Origin: Pseudomonas sp. Gutcm_11s
GTDB lineage: Bacteria; Pseudomonadota; Gammaproteobacteria; Pseudomonadales; Pseudomonadaceae
DNA length: 64,000 nucleotides
Assembly: GCF_028649395.1 (NCBI RefSeq)
Contig: NZ_JAQSUW010000010.1
Location: forward strand, 307,014-371,013
Direction of reading: 5' to 3'
Position 1 is the first letter of the stretch, and each line of letters begins with the position of its first letter. Made by a program: the position numbers and the translations under genes. Positions 10,147 to 21,425 of the stretch are shown here, piece after piece. The notes below the pieces were generated by a model that did not search any database, had not been told where the DNA came from, and was given only the letters and a program-made list of their open reading frames with translations.

Positions 10147-10311
10147 TTTCTGTGTCTCTCCGGACGGTATTTGGATGCACGCAAAGGCGCGGGATCACCG
10201 CCAGCCCTTGGGGGGCGGCGAGAATACCTGATCGGAAGAGTATGGATTATGAATTTGAAGGCATTGCGCCATCAAAAGTCATCAGACAACGTACCAGCGA
10301 GACTTTTCGGT

Positions 10312-10353
10312 CAACCCATGGCCGAAACACCCTCGTGTTTCGGCCATGGGTTG
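10312..10353. repeat. Perfect 19-bp inverted repeat with 4-nt loop after the gamma-glutamyl-GABA hydrolase gene
   Basis: The left arm (10312-10330) begins CAACCCATGGCC and ends GAAACAC; the right arm (10335-10353) is its exact reverse complement; the loop is CCTC. It starts 5 nt after the hydrolase stop codon at 10358, reading leftwards. No T run follows on either strand, so it is not a canonical intrinsic terminator. It may act as a 3' end stabiliser or a bidirectional barrier. Confidence 0.8.
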
Positions 10354-10357
10354 TGTC

Positions 10358-11161
10358 TCAGCTGGCCAGGTTCAGCGGCACGCCGGCCTGGCGCTGGCGG
10401 CAGGCTTCGCCGAAGGCCTCGAAGATTTTCACCGAATCGGGGTTCAGCGCGGCCTGCCATTCCGGGTGCCACTGCACGGCGAACAGGAACGGCGAAATGC
10501 TCGGCGCATGAATGGCCTCGACCAGGCCGTCCTCGGCGCGCGCCAGCGGCTCCAGGCCCTTGCCCAGGGTCTTCAGGCCCTGGCCATGCAGCGAGTTGAC
10601 GCCGATCTCCTCGCTACCCAGCACCTTGGCCAGCCAGCTACCGGACTCGATGCGCACCTTGTGCGCCTCACCGTACTGCACGGCGACCGGGTCGTCCGAA
10701 TTCTCGCGGTGATCGTTGAAGCCCGGCTCGGCGTAGAGCTTCTGGTACATGTCGCCGCCCAGCGCCACGTTGATTTCCTGCATGCCACGGCAGATGCCGA
10801 AGATCGGCAGGCCACGGGCGATGGCCGCCTTGATCAGCGGCAGGTCGAACAGGTCGCGGTCGCGGTCCTGGCCCTTCTCGGGGGTCAGGTTCTCCTGGCC
10901 GTAGAGGGTCGGGTCGATGTTCGAGCCGGCACCGGTCAGGTACACGCCATCGGCCATGTCGAGGTACTGCTCGAGGTCATCGGTACCGCAGCAGGTGGGC
11001 ACCAGCACGGGTACGCAGCCGGCGATCTCCACCAGCGGCGTAATGTATTTGTGGGTCATCACCTGATAGTCGTGGCCCTTGCGCTCCTGAGTCCCCATGG
11101 ACATCAGCACGACGGGCTTACGCTTGGCAGAAGGGTTCTTTGTACTGTTGTTGTTGGACAT
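10358..11161 (-). CDS. Gamma-glutamyl-gamma-aminobutyrate hydrolase (PuuD/SpuA/PauD-like)
   Basis: 267-residue class I glutamine-amidotransferase-like hydrolase. The nucleophile lies in GICRGMQEINVALGG (C124), and the catalytic histidine-glutamate pair in FAVQWHPEW near residue 235. The family removes glutamate from gamma-glutamyl-GABA, the last dedicated step of gamma-glutamylated putrescine breakdown in the cytoplasm. It fits with pauB, kauB and pauR elsewhere in the window. Codons 3-5 encode an Asn run (SNNNS), and the corresponding mRNA contains a perfect AACAACAA motif at 11148-11155, a candidate Hfq/Crc binding site. Confidence 0.92.
   Translation of the reverse strand: MSNNNSTKNPSAKRKPVVLMSMGTQERKGHDYQVMTHKYITPLVEIAGCVPVLVPTCCGTDDLEQYLDMADGVYLTGAGSNIDPTLYGQENLTPEKGQDRDRDLFDLPLIKAAIARGLPIFGICRGMQEINVALGGDMYQKLYAEPGFNDHRENSDDPVAVQYGEAHKVRIESGSWLAKVLGSEEIGVNSLHGQGLKTLGKGLEPLARAEDGLVEAIHAPSISPFLFAVQWHPEWQAALNPDSVKIFEAFGEACRQRQAGVPLNLAS
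11148..11155 (-). promoter_or_regulatory. Candidate Hfq/Crc catabolite-activity motif at the hydrolase start
   Basis: AACAACAA on the minus strand matches AANAANAA exactly and lies within the first five codons. In Pseudomonas, Hfq and Crc bind such motifs near the ribosome-binding site to repress translation of secondary catabolic genes. Confidence 0.4.
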
Positions 11162-11516
11162 ACGTCACCTTGGGGCAGATCGGGTCTGCCGTTGCTGTGC
11201 AGGTGGGTCGGGAGATCGACGCACTACCTGTTTGGCACGGTTTCCGTCTGTCGGCGGCGTAGCTGGCCTCGCCTGGAGGCATGGGGATGGAAGGTAACGA
11301 GCCTCCCGCGACGGCCGCTTTGGACAGACGAACCGCCAACACAGTCTGCCTGAGCCGTAAAATATGTCAAACAATTCAAGCGCATGGCGTTTGAAAATCA
11401 GAGCAAAGCCAGACGCCGCAAGGGCCGCATAACGGCGCATGCAGACGAGCGACGGCTAATCAGCCACTCAGGAAGTCCATTATTTTTTACGCCGCATGTA
11501 CAAAATCCTGAATGCC
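11162..11516. other. Non-coding gap upstream of the gamma-glutamyl-GABA hydrolase gene
   Basis: This 355-bp gap separates the hydrolase start from the 3' end of the LysR gene and should contain the hydrolase promoter. A TTGACA hexamer occurs on the minus strand around 11362-11367, but no convincing -10 follows at the right distance. Inverted CAAAC...GTTTG segments at about 11370-11395 could be operator halves. No open frame here looks like a gene. Confidence 0.4.
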
Positions 11517-12440
11517 TCAGCTACCGATGCGCGTCACTGCCGGCAGGTGCATCTGCGCCACCTCGGCCAGCAGGAAGTCACGCAGGCGGCGCAGGCGCTC
11601 TTCGCCGCGACGGCCCTTCGGCCACACCAGGTAATAGCTGTCGCCACTGGCCACGGCGCTGGGCCAGGGCAGACCGAGGCGCCCCTGCTCAGCGTCCTCG
11701 GCAATCATCACCAGGTCGCCGATCGATACCCCGTAGCCGCGCTCGGCGGCGACTATGCCCAGTTCCAGGGTGTCGAACACCTGGCCGCCGCGCAGCGGCA
11801 CCTGCTCCTCCAGCCCCATGGCCTGCAACCAGCGCCGCCAGTCGCGACGGTCCGGCGTCGGGTGCAGCAGCTCGACGGCCTGCAGCCGCGGCAGGTCCCA
11901 GGGTTCGTCCACCGCCTGCGGCGCGCACACCGGGATCAGCCACTCGGCGAACAGCTCGGCACTCTCCCACTCGGTCGGGAAGCTGGCACTGCCGGCCAGC
12001 AGCACGGCGCAGTCGAACGGCTCCTGATGGAAGTCGACCTTGTCCACATCCATCCAGGCGCTGGTCAGCTGCACCTCGATGTCCGGGTTATGCAGGCGAA
12101 AACGCGACAAGCGCGCCAACAGCCAGCGCATGGTCAGGGTCGACGGCGCCTTCAGGCGCAGCGTGGTGTCGTCGGCGCTTAGCGCGGTGCAGGCCCGCTC
12201 CAGCGCATCGAAACCATCGCGCACGCCGGGCAGCAGCAGGCGCGCGCTCTCGCTCAGGCGCAGATGGCGCCCGGCTCGCTCGAACAGGCTGCAGCCGAAG
12301 TGCTCCTCCAGCGTACGTATATGCCGGCTCACCGCGCTCTGAGTGATGGCCAGCTCTTCGGCGGCGCGGGTGAAGGAGGCGTGCCGGGCGGCAGCCTCGA
12401 AGGCACGCAGGGCATACAGGGGGGGCAGGCGACGCGCCAT
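11517..12440 (-). CDS. LysR-family transcriptional regulator (GcvA-like)
   Basis: 307 residues from MARRLPPLYALRAFEAAARH. The N-terminal winged helix-turn-helix (SFTRAAEELAITQSAVSRHIRTLE, residues about 20-45) is typical of the GcvA/AmpR branch, and a LysR substrate-binding domain follows. An upstream ATG at 12455 would add five residues; a GGAAAG sequence placed 6 nt before 12440 favours the shorter form. It is divergent from the MATE exporter, which it may control, with about 140 bp between the starts. No effector can be predicted. Confidence 0.9.
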   Translation of the reverse strand: MARRLPPLYALRAFEAAARHASFTRAAEELAITQSAVSRHIRTLEEHFGCSLFERAGRHLRLSESARLLLPGVRDGFDALERACTALSADDTTLRLKAPSTLTMRWLLARLSRFRLHNPDIEVQLTSAWMDVDKVDFHQEPFDCAVLLAGSASFPTEWESAELFAEWLIPVCAPQAVDEPWDLPRLQAVELLHPTPDRRDWRRWLQAMGLEEQVPLRGGQVFDTLELGIVAAERGYGVSIGDLVMIAEDAEQGRLGLPWPSAVASGDSYYLVWPKGRRGEERLRRLRDFLLAEVAQMHLPAVTRIGS

Positions 12441-12582
12441 GGCGATGCTTTCCATGAGTATTAGTCATGCCAAGCATCGCATTTTTCCTTTTGTGCGTGG
12501 CGTAACCGATCCCGAGAATAAGCGGCACTCTCCTGCCAGCCGAGGGCCACTCGGCGGCACTTCTCTCTGAGCCGTACTCATC

Positions 12583-13965
12583 ATGCCGCACAACACCCGC
12601 GCCGAGCTGGGCGCCCTCTTTCGCCTCGCCGGCCCGCTGATCACCGCGCAACTGGCCCACGTGCTGATGGTATTCACCGACACCATCATGATGGCCAAGC
12701 TCGGCCCGGAGCAGCTGGCCGGCGGCGCCCTGGGCGCCACCTGCTACTACATGCTGTCGCTGTTCTGCGTGGGCATGATGGCTGCGGTGGGCAGCCTGGT
12801 CGCCATCCGCCACGGCGCCGGTGATGCCGGCGGGGCCACGCGCCTGCTGCAGAGTGGCCTGTGGCTGGCGCTGCTGCTGGGTATCGGTGCGGCGCTCTGC
12901 CTGCGCTCCCTCGGCCCGCTGCTGCCGTACCTGGGCCAGCAGCCGGACACCGCGGTGCATGCCATGGACTTCCTCGGCGCCCTGGCCCTGGCCCTGCCCG
13001 GCTACCTGTGCTTCATGGCCTTGCGCGGCTTCACCAGCGCCATCGGCCATCCCGGCCCGGTGATGACCATCGGCATCGTCGGCGCTCTGGCCAACTTCGT
13101 CATCAACTACGCGCTGATCGAGGGCTGGCTGGGCCTCAACCTCGGCCTGGGCGGCATCGGCATGACCACCGCGCTGGTCAGCACCGGCATGGCGCTGGCC
13201 CTGGCGTTGTACATCCTGCGTTCGCCGGTCTATCGCCAGTACGCACTACTGCGCGGCCTGCTGCGCCCACGCAAGGTGGAGATGCATGCGTTGCTGCGCC
13301 TGGGCCTACCGATCGGCGGCACCTACGCCGCCGAGCAGGGCATGTTCACCTTCGCCGCGCTGTGCATGGGCGCCCTCGGCAGCGTGCAGCTGGCGGCGCA
13401 CCAGATCGCCATCCAGGCGGTGACGCTGGCCTTCATCCTTCCCCAGGGCCTGTCCTACGCCGTGACCTTCCGCGTCGGCCAGCACTATGGCGCCGGGCGC
13501 CTGGCCGAGATGCGCCACGCCGGCCGGCTGGGCATCGCCAGCGGCGCCTGCTGCATGCTGTTCTTCGCCCTGCTGTTCTGGCTGGCACCGGAGCAGGTGG
13601 TGGGGCTGTTCGTCGATCGCAGCGATCCGGCCTTCAACGAGGTGATCGGCCTGGCCGTGAGCCTGCTGGCGGTGGCCGCGCTGTTCGAGCTGTTCGACGG
13701 TATCCAGAGCATCGCCATGGGCACCATTCGCGGTCTGGGCGACGGCAAGACCACCCTGCTGGTCGGCCTCGGCTGCTACTGGCTGGTGGGCATCCCGCTG
13801 GCCTGGACCCTGGCCTTCCCGCTCGGCTGGGGTGCGCATGGCGTGTGGTGGGGGCTGGCCGGCGGCCTGGCCTGTGCGGCCATCGGCCTGACCCTGGGTT
13901 TCGAATGGAAGACCGCGCGCCCGTTGCCCCTGCAGCCGGGTGCGGCCGAGGCCTGCCCGGGCTGA
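12583..13965 (+). CDS. MATE-family multidrug/sodium efflux transporter (NorM-like)
   Basis: 460 residues of almost continuous hydrophobic segments consistent with 12 membrane helices in two pseudo-symmetrical halves. N-terminal features include LFRLAGPLITAQLAHVLMVF-type membrane insertion sequence and the conserved TDTIMMAKLGPEQLAG segment. MATE proteins export cationic drugs and dyes using a sodium or proton gradient. It is divergent from the LysR gene, a layout suggesting local regulation, and its end is adjacent to the convergent proE stop at 13967 with no visible terminator. Confidence 0.9.
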   Translation: MPHNTRAELGALFRLAGPLITAQLAHVLMVFTDTIMMAKLGPEQLAGGALGATCYYMLSLFCVGMMAAVGSLVAIRHGAGDAGGATRLLQSGLWLALLLGIGAALCLRSLGPLLPYLGQQPDTAVHAMDFLGALALALPGYLCFMALRGFTSAIGHPGPVMTIGIVGALANFVINYALIEGWLGLNLGLGGIGMTTALVSTGMALALALYILRSPVYRQYALLRGLLRPRKVEMHALLRLGLPIGGTYAAEQGMFTFAALCMGALGSVQLAAHQIAIQAVTLAFILPQGLSYAVTFRVGQHYGAGRLAEMRHAGRLGIASGACCMLFFALLFWLAPEQVVGLFVDRSDPAFNEVIGLAVSLLAVAALFELFDGIQSIAMGTIRGLGDGKTTLLVGLGCYWLVGIPLAWTLAFPLGWGAHGVWWGLAGGLACAAIGLTLGFEWKTARPLPLQPGAAEACPG

Positions 13966-13966
13966 C

Positions 13967-15640
13967 TCAGCAGGGCACGCCGGCGAGCAGCGGCTGGCGT
14001 ATGCCGAACACCAGGAAGCGCGCCAGGTCGGTCAGCGGCAACGGCTTGCTGATCAGGTAGCCCTGCACCTGGTCGCAGCCGAACTGGCGCAGCAGGGCCA
14101 GCTGCTCGGCGTTCTCCACGCCCTCGGCGACCACTTCCAGATGCAGGTTGTGCGCCAGGTTGATCATCGCCCGCACCAGCTGGCGGTTCTCCGCGCGCGC
14201 GCCCATGCCGGCGACGAAGCTCTTGTCGATCTTCAGCAGGGTGATCGGCAGGTTGTTGAGGTGCACGAAGGAGGAGAAGCCGGTACCGAAGTCGTCCAGC
14301 GAGAAGCGCACGCCGAGCCGGCCGAGGGCCTGCATGGTCTGCTGCACCTGCTCGCTGCGGCGCATCACGGCGGTCTCGGTCAGTTCGAACTCCAGCCACT
14401 GGGCGTCGACCCCGCGCTCCTCGATCAGCCGGCCGAGGGTGGCCAGCAACTGGCTGTCCTGGAACTGGCGGAACGACAGGTTGACCGCCATGTGCAGCGC
14501 CGGAAGACCGCGCCCGCGCAGCCACTGCATGTCGCGCAGGGCACGCGAGATGACCCAGTAGCCCAGCGGCACGATCAGCCCGCTCTCCTCGGCCAGCGGC
14601 ACGAACTCGTCCGGGCCGAGCAGGCCGCGCTCGGGATGGCGCCAGCGCACCAGCGCTTCCAGGCCGACGATACGTCCGCTGGCCAGGCACAGGCGCGGCT
14701 GGTAGTGCAGCTCCAGCTCGTCGCGGCGCAGCGCCCGGCGCAGCTCGCTCTCCAGGTCAGCCATGCTGCGCGCGCCACGGTGGATGCGCTCGTCGTACAG
14801 ATGATGGGTGCAGCCCTGGGCCGCCTTGGCCTGCTGCATGGCGATGTGCGCATGCCATAGCAGCGGGTCGGCGCTCTCGCCGGCGCGGGCGTGGGCCAGG
14901 CCCAGGCTGCAGCCGAGCAGCAGGCTCTCGCCATCGACCCAGTAGGGCTCGGACAGCGCCTCGGTGATGCGCTCGGCCAGGCGCTCGGCACGTTGCGGGT
15001 CGCGGCGGTTGTCGATGAGCAGGGCGAATTCGTCGCTGCCCAGCCGCGCCAGGTCGTCGCCGGGCTCCAACTGGGCCTTGAGCCGCCCGACCACCTGCAG
15101 GATCAGGCGGTCGCCGCCCTGGTAGCCGAGCGAATCGTTGACGTGCTTGAAGTTGTCCAGATCGAGGTGGCCGAGGACCAGGCCACGGCCCTGATGCTCG
15201 GCCAGGCGCGCCGCCAGCAGGGTCTGGAAGCCCTGGCGGTTGGCGATGCCAGTCAGCGGGTCCTGCTCGGCCAGGCGCTGCAGGGTGTTCTGCAACCGGG
15301 CGCGCTCGCCGGCGTAACGCAGGCAGCGGCGCAGCAGGTCGACACTGAGGTTGTCGCGCACCAGCCAGTCGTAGACATCGGCGGGCGCTTCGGCGGGCTC
15401 TTCCTCGAGCAACAGAACGGTGGGTAGCGGGCAGCAGCCGGGCACGGGCTGGTAGGCGGGGGTGGCCAGCAACAGTCCGCTGCCGCCATCGTCGAACAGG
15501 CTGCTGGCGGCCTGCCAGGAGGGAGCGGTGATCAGCGGCACGGCGCTGCCCATGGCCGCCAGGCGCGCGCGCAGCAAAACGGCCCACTCCGGCTCGTCGG
15601 CCAGCAGGACCAGGCGCATGGGTTCGGCGTGCGCGGACAA
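13967..15640 (-). CDS. proE: GGDEF-EAL protein with degenerate GGDEF, probable c-di-GMP phosphodiesterase (ProE-like)
   Basis: 557 residues. The first 120 or so resemble a degenerate receiver-like module. A GGDEF domain follows (LAEQDPLTGIANRQGFQTLL onward) whose signature reads GSDEF instead of GGDEF, so synthesis is doubtful. The C-terminal EAL domain is intact in its key motifs: EALVRW, the NLSFRQF metal-site asparagine, ELTE, DDFGTGFSS, KIDKSF and AEGVEN. The expected activity is c-di-GMP hydrolysis lowering exopolysaccharide production. The start used is TTG at 15640 beside a strong GGGGAGG; an ATG at 15619 is the alternative. From memory the position next to the MATE gene and rep matches ProE of P. 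aeruginosa. Confidence 0.88.
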   Translation of the reverse strand: MSAHAEPMRLVLLADEPEWAVLLRARLAAMGSAVPLITAPSWQAASSLFDDGGSGLLLATPAYQPVPGCCPLPTVLLLEEEPAEAPADVYDWLVRDNLSVDLLRRCLRYAGERARLQNTLQRLAEQDPLTGIANRQGFQTLLAARLAEHQGRGLVLGHLDLDNFKHVNDSLGYQGGDRLILQVVGRLKAQLEPGDDLARLGSDEFALLIDNRRDPQRAERLAERITEALSEPYWVDGESLLLGCSLGLAHARAGESADPLLWHAHIAMQQAKAAQGCTHHLYDERIHRGARSMADLESELRRALRRDELELHYQPRLCLASGRIVGLEALVRWRHPERGLLGPDEFVPLAEESGLIVPLGYWVISRALRDMQWLRGRGLPALHMAVNLSFRQFQDSQLLATLGRLIEERGVDAQWLEFELTETAVMRRSEQVQQTMQALGRLGVRFSLDDFGTGFSSFVHLNNLPITLLKIDKSFVAGMGARAENRQLVRAMINLAHNLHLEVVAEGVENAEQLALLRQFGCDQVQGYLISKPLPLTDLARFLVFGIRQPLLAGVPC

Positions 15641-15895
15641 ATGACCTCCCCAGGGTCAAGGGCGACGGGTTGGCTCCGTCTGTTGTGCACCGTTCTGCGG
15701 TGTTCTTGTCTGCCAGTCCTTGTGCAGATATCTGCGCATCCTGCGGGAAAGACATAGCAGCGACAACCGTACAGGGTGTCGCACTGTGTCCAGTATGTTT
15801 AAAAATAGTGACTTAGCACACATTCCTGATGCTTTTTATCGGGAACCAGCCCCGCCGAGCGGCAGTCTGCATGCGCCCCGCCGAGCTTCGTCGGC

Positions 15896-15904
15896 TGCTA
15901 GAAT
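15896..15904 (+). promoter_or_regulatory. Possible extended -10 promoter of rep
   Basis: TGCTAGAAT, an extended -10, ends 33 nt before the rep start codon. The remaining 297-bp gap between proE and rep is relatively AT-rich with no other clear signal. Confidence 0.35.
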
Positions 15905-15937
15905 GCCGCCTCGTTTTTTCTGACCCGATTTCTTCCC

Positions 15938-18620
<2,683 letters not shown>

Positions 18621-18623
18621 GCC

Positions 18624-20759
18624 TCAGGCCACCGCGGTGGCCTTGAGCCCCGCCAGCAGCAGGCGCTGGTAGAGCTGCTCGCGCATGCCGCGCGGCTGTT
18701 CCAGCCCCATGCGCTGCAGGTGGGCGATGTACTCGGCGGTTTCCGGCAGGTCGAACAGGGTCGCCGCGCCCAGTTCGATCAGCTCGCTGGGGCGCAGCTT
18801 GCCCTGCACCCACTGCAGCGCGCGCAGCAGGTCCTGCTCTTCCTGGGTGAAATCGCAGCCCAGCGGATACTCGGGAAACAGCGCGGGGAACTCGGCACGC
18901 CAGGCCTGCAGGCGCTCCGGCCGGTTGTTGCGGTACTCGGCGCCCAGCTGGAAATCCTCGGCCAGCTTGCCGGCCTTCTGCGCGGCCACGATCAGCTCGT
19001 CCTGGAAACGCGAATCGGCGATGCGCAGCAGCGCCTCAATCACCTGCGCGTCGTTCCTGCCGCGCAGGTCGGCGATGCCGTACTCGGTCACCACGATGTC
19101 GCGCAGATGCCGTGGGATGGTGGCGTGGCGGTAGTCCCAGCGGATGTTCGAGCTGATCTCGCCGCCCACGCCACGCCAGCTGCGCAGCATCAGGATCGAG
19201 CGCCCGCCCTGCAGCTCGTGGGCCTGGGCGACGAAGTCGTACTGCCCACCCACGCCGCTGAGCACGCGGCCATCGTCCAGCTGGTCGGCGACGGCCGCAC
19301 CGAGCAGGGTGACGGTGAAGCAACTGTTGATGAAGCGCGCATCGCGGCGCTGCAGGCGCTTCAGGGTCTCGCCGCCGTACAGGCGGTTGATGTAGCTGAT
19401 GGCGGTCATGCCGATGCGCCGGCGCTGTTCATCGTCCAGCTCGGCGAGGCGCCGATAGAACGCCTGCGGGCCGAGGAAGAAACCGCCATGCACCAGCACC
19501 CCACCACGCGCCGGCCCAAGGTATGGCGCCAGCGCGGCGAAGCTGGCCGCATCGCCGAGGTCGGCCGTCAGGCGCTGGCCGTCAGGCAGCAGCAGCTCTC
19601 CCAGTTGCAGGCGCACCTGCCCATCGAGCAGGCCGTTGCGCTGCAACCAGGCCAGGGCCGGACCATCGAGGCGCAGCGGCAGGCCGACGCGGCGCAGCGC
19701 CTCGGCATTGCACAGGCGTCCGTCGCCATCCAGCCCGCCCTCCTCGGCCAGGCGCTGCAGGCGTTCGTCGGGATAGACCGCACGGCGAATCACCCCGGCC
19801 TCGAGCAACGCCAGCAGGCCCTGCATGAACATCTCGCTGCAGCCATACAGCCCACTGGCGAACGGGCGCACCCCACCCTCGCGCTCGATCAGCTCGCCCC
19901 AGCGCTGCGGCACTTCCATGGCATGCAGCAGCGCACAGTAGGCGTGGTTGTCCGCCTGGCGAGCCAGCAGCGCCGCCGCCACCGCGTCGCCCATGGCGCC
20001 GATGCCCAGCTGCAGGGTGCCGCCGTCGCGCACCAGAGTGCTGACGTGCAGGCCGATGGCGTGGTCCTGCAGACCGACCGGCAGGCTGGGTGTGGAGAAC
20101 AGGGTATGGCGCTCGACCGGCTCGATAAGCAGATCGAACGCCGTGGTCGGCACCTCGGCGGCGCCGCACATGTAGGGCAGATCGGCATGCGGCTGGGCGA
20201 TGCACAGGATGGTCTCGCCGGCGCGACGACGCTCGTCCAGGCCGGGCAGCAGATCGAGGGTGATGTCCGGGTTGCAGCTCAGGCTGACCTGCCCTGGGCG
20301 CTGCGGGTCCAGCGCCACCAGCTGGGCGATGACGTTGATGCCCTTGCGCTGCAGGTCGCGCGCCACCTGGCTGTAGTTAAGGCTGATGTAGTTCTGCTGC
20401 GCCTGCGGGTTGTGCAGCTGGCTGCCCGGCTGCAGATAGAACTCCTCGATGCGCACGTTGCCCGGCAGGTCACCGCAGCGCAGGTCGGTCAGGTAGTCGA
20501 GCTCGACATGGTCGCCATACACCCGGCGCAGGAACGGGCCACTGAAGCGCTGCTCCAGTTCGCTGCGCGGCTGCGGGCGGGCCAGCGACAGCGCGGTGTA
20601 GATGATCAGCTCGCGCTGCGGCAGCTCCTTCATGCGCTGGTACAGCGCGTTGACGAAGCGGTTGGGCTTGCCCAAGCCCAATGGCAGGCCGAGCCGAATC
20701 GGCCCATCGATGCGGGCCAGCACCCGCTCCACGGCATGTTCCAGTGTGCAGCTCGACAC
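18624..20759 (-). CDS. Acetyl-CoA hydrolase/transferase-family protein
   Basis: 711 residues from a GTG at 20759 (VSSCTLEHAVERVLAR) preceded by GAGGAGG at 8 nt; the frame is open another 31 codons, but without a better start. The central region carries the hallmarks of the acetyl-CoA hydrolase/transferase C-terminal domain: SGVGGQYDF, the GGRSILML segment and VVTEYGIADLRGR. The protein is longer than typical succinyl-CoA:acetate CoA-transferases (about 500 residues), with an extra N-terminal part and a C-terminal tail of about 100 residues. The family transfers or hydrolyses CoA from small acyl-CoAs; the actual substrate is unknown. Convergent with xpt, 3 nt apart. Confidence 0.82.
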   Translation of the reverse strand: MSSCTLEHAVERVLARIDGPIRLGLPLGLGKPNRFVNALYQRMKELPQRELIIYTALSLARPQPRSELEQRFSGPFLRRVYGDHVELDYLTDLRCGDLPGNVRIEEFYLQPGSQLHNPQAQQNYISLNYSQVARDLQRKGINVIAQLVALDPQRPGQVSLSCNPDITLDLLPGLDERRRAGETILCIAQPHADLPYMCGAAEVPTTAFDLLIEPVERHTLFSTPSLPVGLQDHAIGLHVSTLVRDGGTLQLGIGAMGDAVAAALLARQADNHAYCALLHAMEVPQRWGELIEREGGVRPFASGLYGCSEMFMQGLLALLEAGVIRRAVYPDERLQRLAEEGGLDGDGRLCNAEALRRVGLPLRLDGPALAWLQRNGLLDGQVRLQLGELLLPDGQRLTADLGDAASFAALAPYLGPARGGVLVHGGFFLGPQAFYRRLAELDDEQRRRIGMTAISYINRLYGGETLKRLQRRDARFINSCFTVTLLGAAVADQLDDGRVLSGVGGQYDFVAQAHELQGGRSILMLRSWRGVGGEISSNIRWDYRHATIPRHLRDIVVTEYGIADLRGRNDAQVIEALLRIADSRFQDELIVAAQKAGKLAEDFQLGAEYRNNRPERLQAWRAEFPALFPEYPLGCDFTQEEQDLLRALQWVQGKLRPSELIELGAATLFDLPETAEYIAHLQRMGLEQPRGMREQLYQRLLLAGLKATAVA

Positions 20760-20825
20760 CCGGCGCCCTCCTCTCGCGATGGGAGGTTGGACCGCTGCGG
20801 TGGTTTTTCGCTCAGGTAAAAACGA

Positions 20826-20849
20826 CAAAGCCGCCCGGAGGCGGCTTTG
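20826..20849 (-). terminator. Terminator after cytochrome c5 gene
   Basis: CAAAGCCGCC / GGCGGCTTTG, a perfect 10-bp stem with a 4-nt loop, lies just after the cytochrome stop. On the minus strand it is followed by TCGTTTTTACC. Confidence 0.75.
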
Positions 20850-20872
20850 CAATCAACGCGAGAAGACGGCGA

Positions 20873-21298
20873 TCAGAGACCGGACATCTTCTGGATGGCG
20901 CCTTTCAGCTCGTCATCGGAGCAGGTGGCGCAGGTGCCTTTCGGCGGCATGGCGTTGATACCGGAGATGGCCTTGGCCAGCAGGCCGTCGAGGCCGCCCT
21001 GCTCGCTGGCGCGTTTCTTCCAGTCGGCAGCGTCGCCGATCTTCGGCGCGCCCAGCACGCCGGAGCTGTGGCAGGCGCCACAGTGAGCGGCGATCACGTC
21101 GTCAGGCGACTTGGCGCCACCACCACTGGCAGCGGCAGCCACGGCGCCGACGCCTTTGCATTCTTCACCCTGGATGCAGACCTCGCCCACCGGCTTGATA
21201 CGCTCGGCGATTTCGTCGTTGGTCGCAGCCTGAGCGCTCACAGCCCACAGGGCCAATACGGCGGCTTGAGCCACCAGCATCTTTTTGATCAGGTTCAC
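20873..21298 (-). CDS. cycB: Cytochrome c5-family monoheme protein
   Basis: 141 residues starting at GTG (MNLIKKMLVAQAAVLAL), with a Sec signal peptide ending near AQA (residue 24). One heme-binding motif, CGACH, is present near residue 75, and a CATC pair near the C-terminus is typical of the c5 disulfide. GINAMPPKG supplies the likely methionine ligand. A small periplasmic electron carrier. An extra cysteine pair (CIQGEEC) lies between the signal peptide and the heme domain. It is monocistronic, with its own terminator. Confidence 0.92.
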   Translation of the reverse strand: MNLIKKMLVAQAAVLALWAVSAQAATNDEIAERIKPVGEVCIQGEECKGVGAVAAAASGGGAKSPDDVIAAHCGACHSSGVLGAPKIGDAADWKKRASEQGGLDGLLAKAISGINAMPPKGTCATCSDDELKGAIQKMSGL

Positions 21299-21425
21299 GG
21301 TACACCCTCATTGTGGCTAGTCACGCTCGCGGCCACGGTTTCGCGAGCGCGCGCAGTATAACGGTTAGACCGCCCCGCCGGAACAACCCAACTTGTCGCA
21401 GGGGCATTGCCCTGCGCCACGGCTC

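Noticed and set aside
10225..10290. FliA-type promoter upstream of the chemoreceptor gene
   Set aside because: A TCAAATTC and a TCCGATCA occur on the minus strand, but the spacing is about 14 nt instead of 11, so the match is not convincing.
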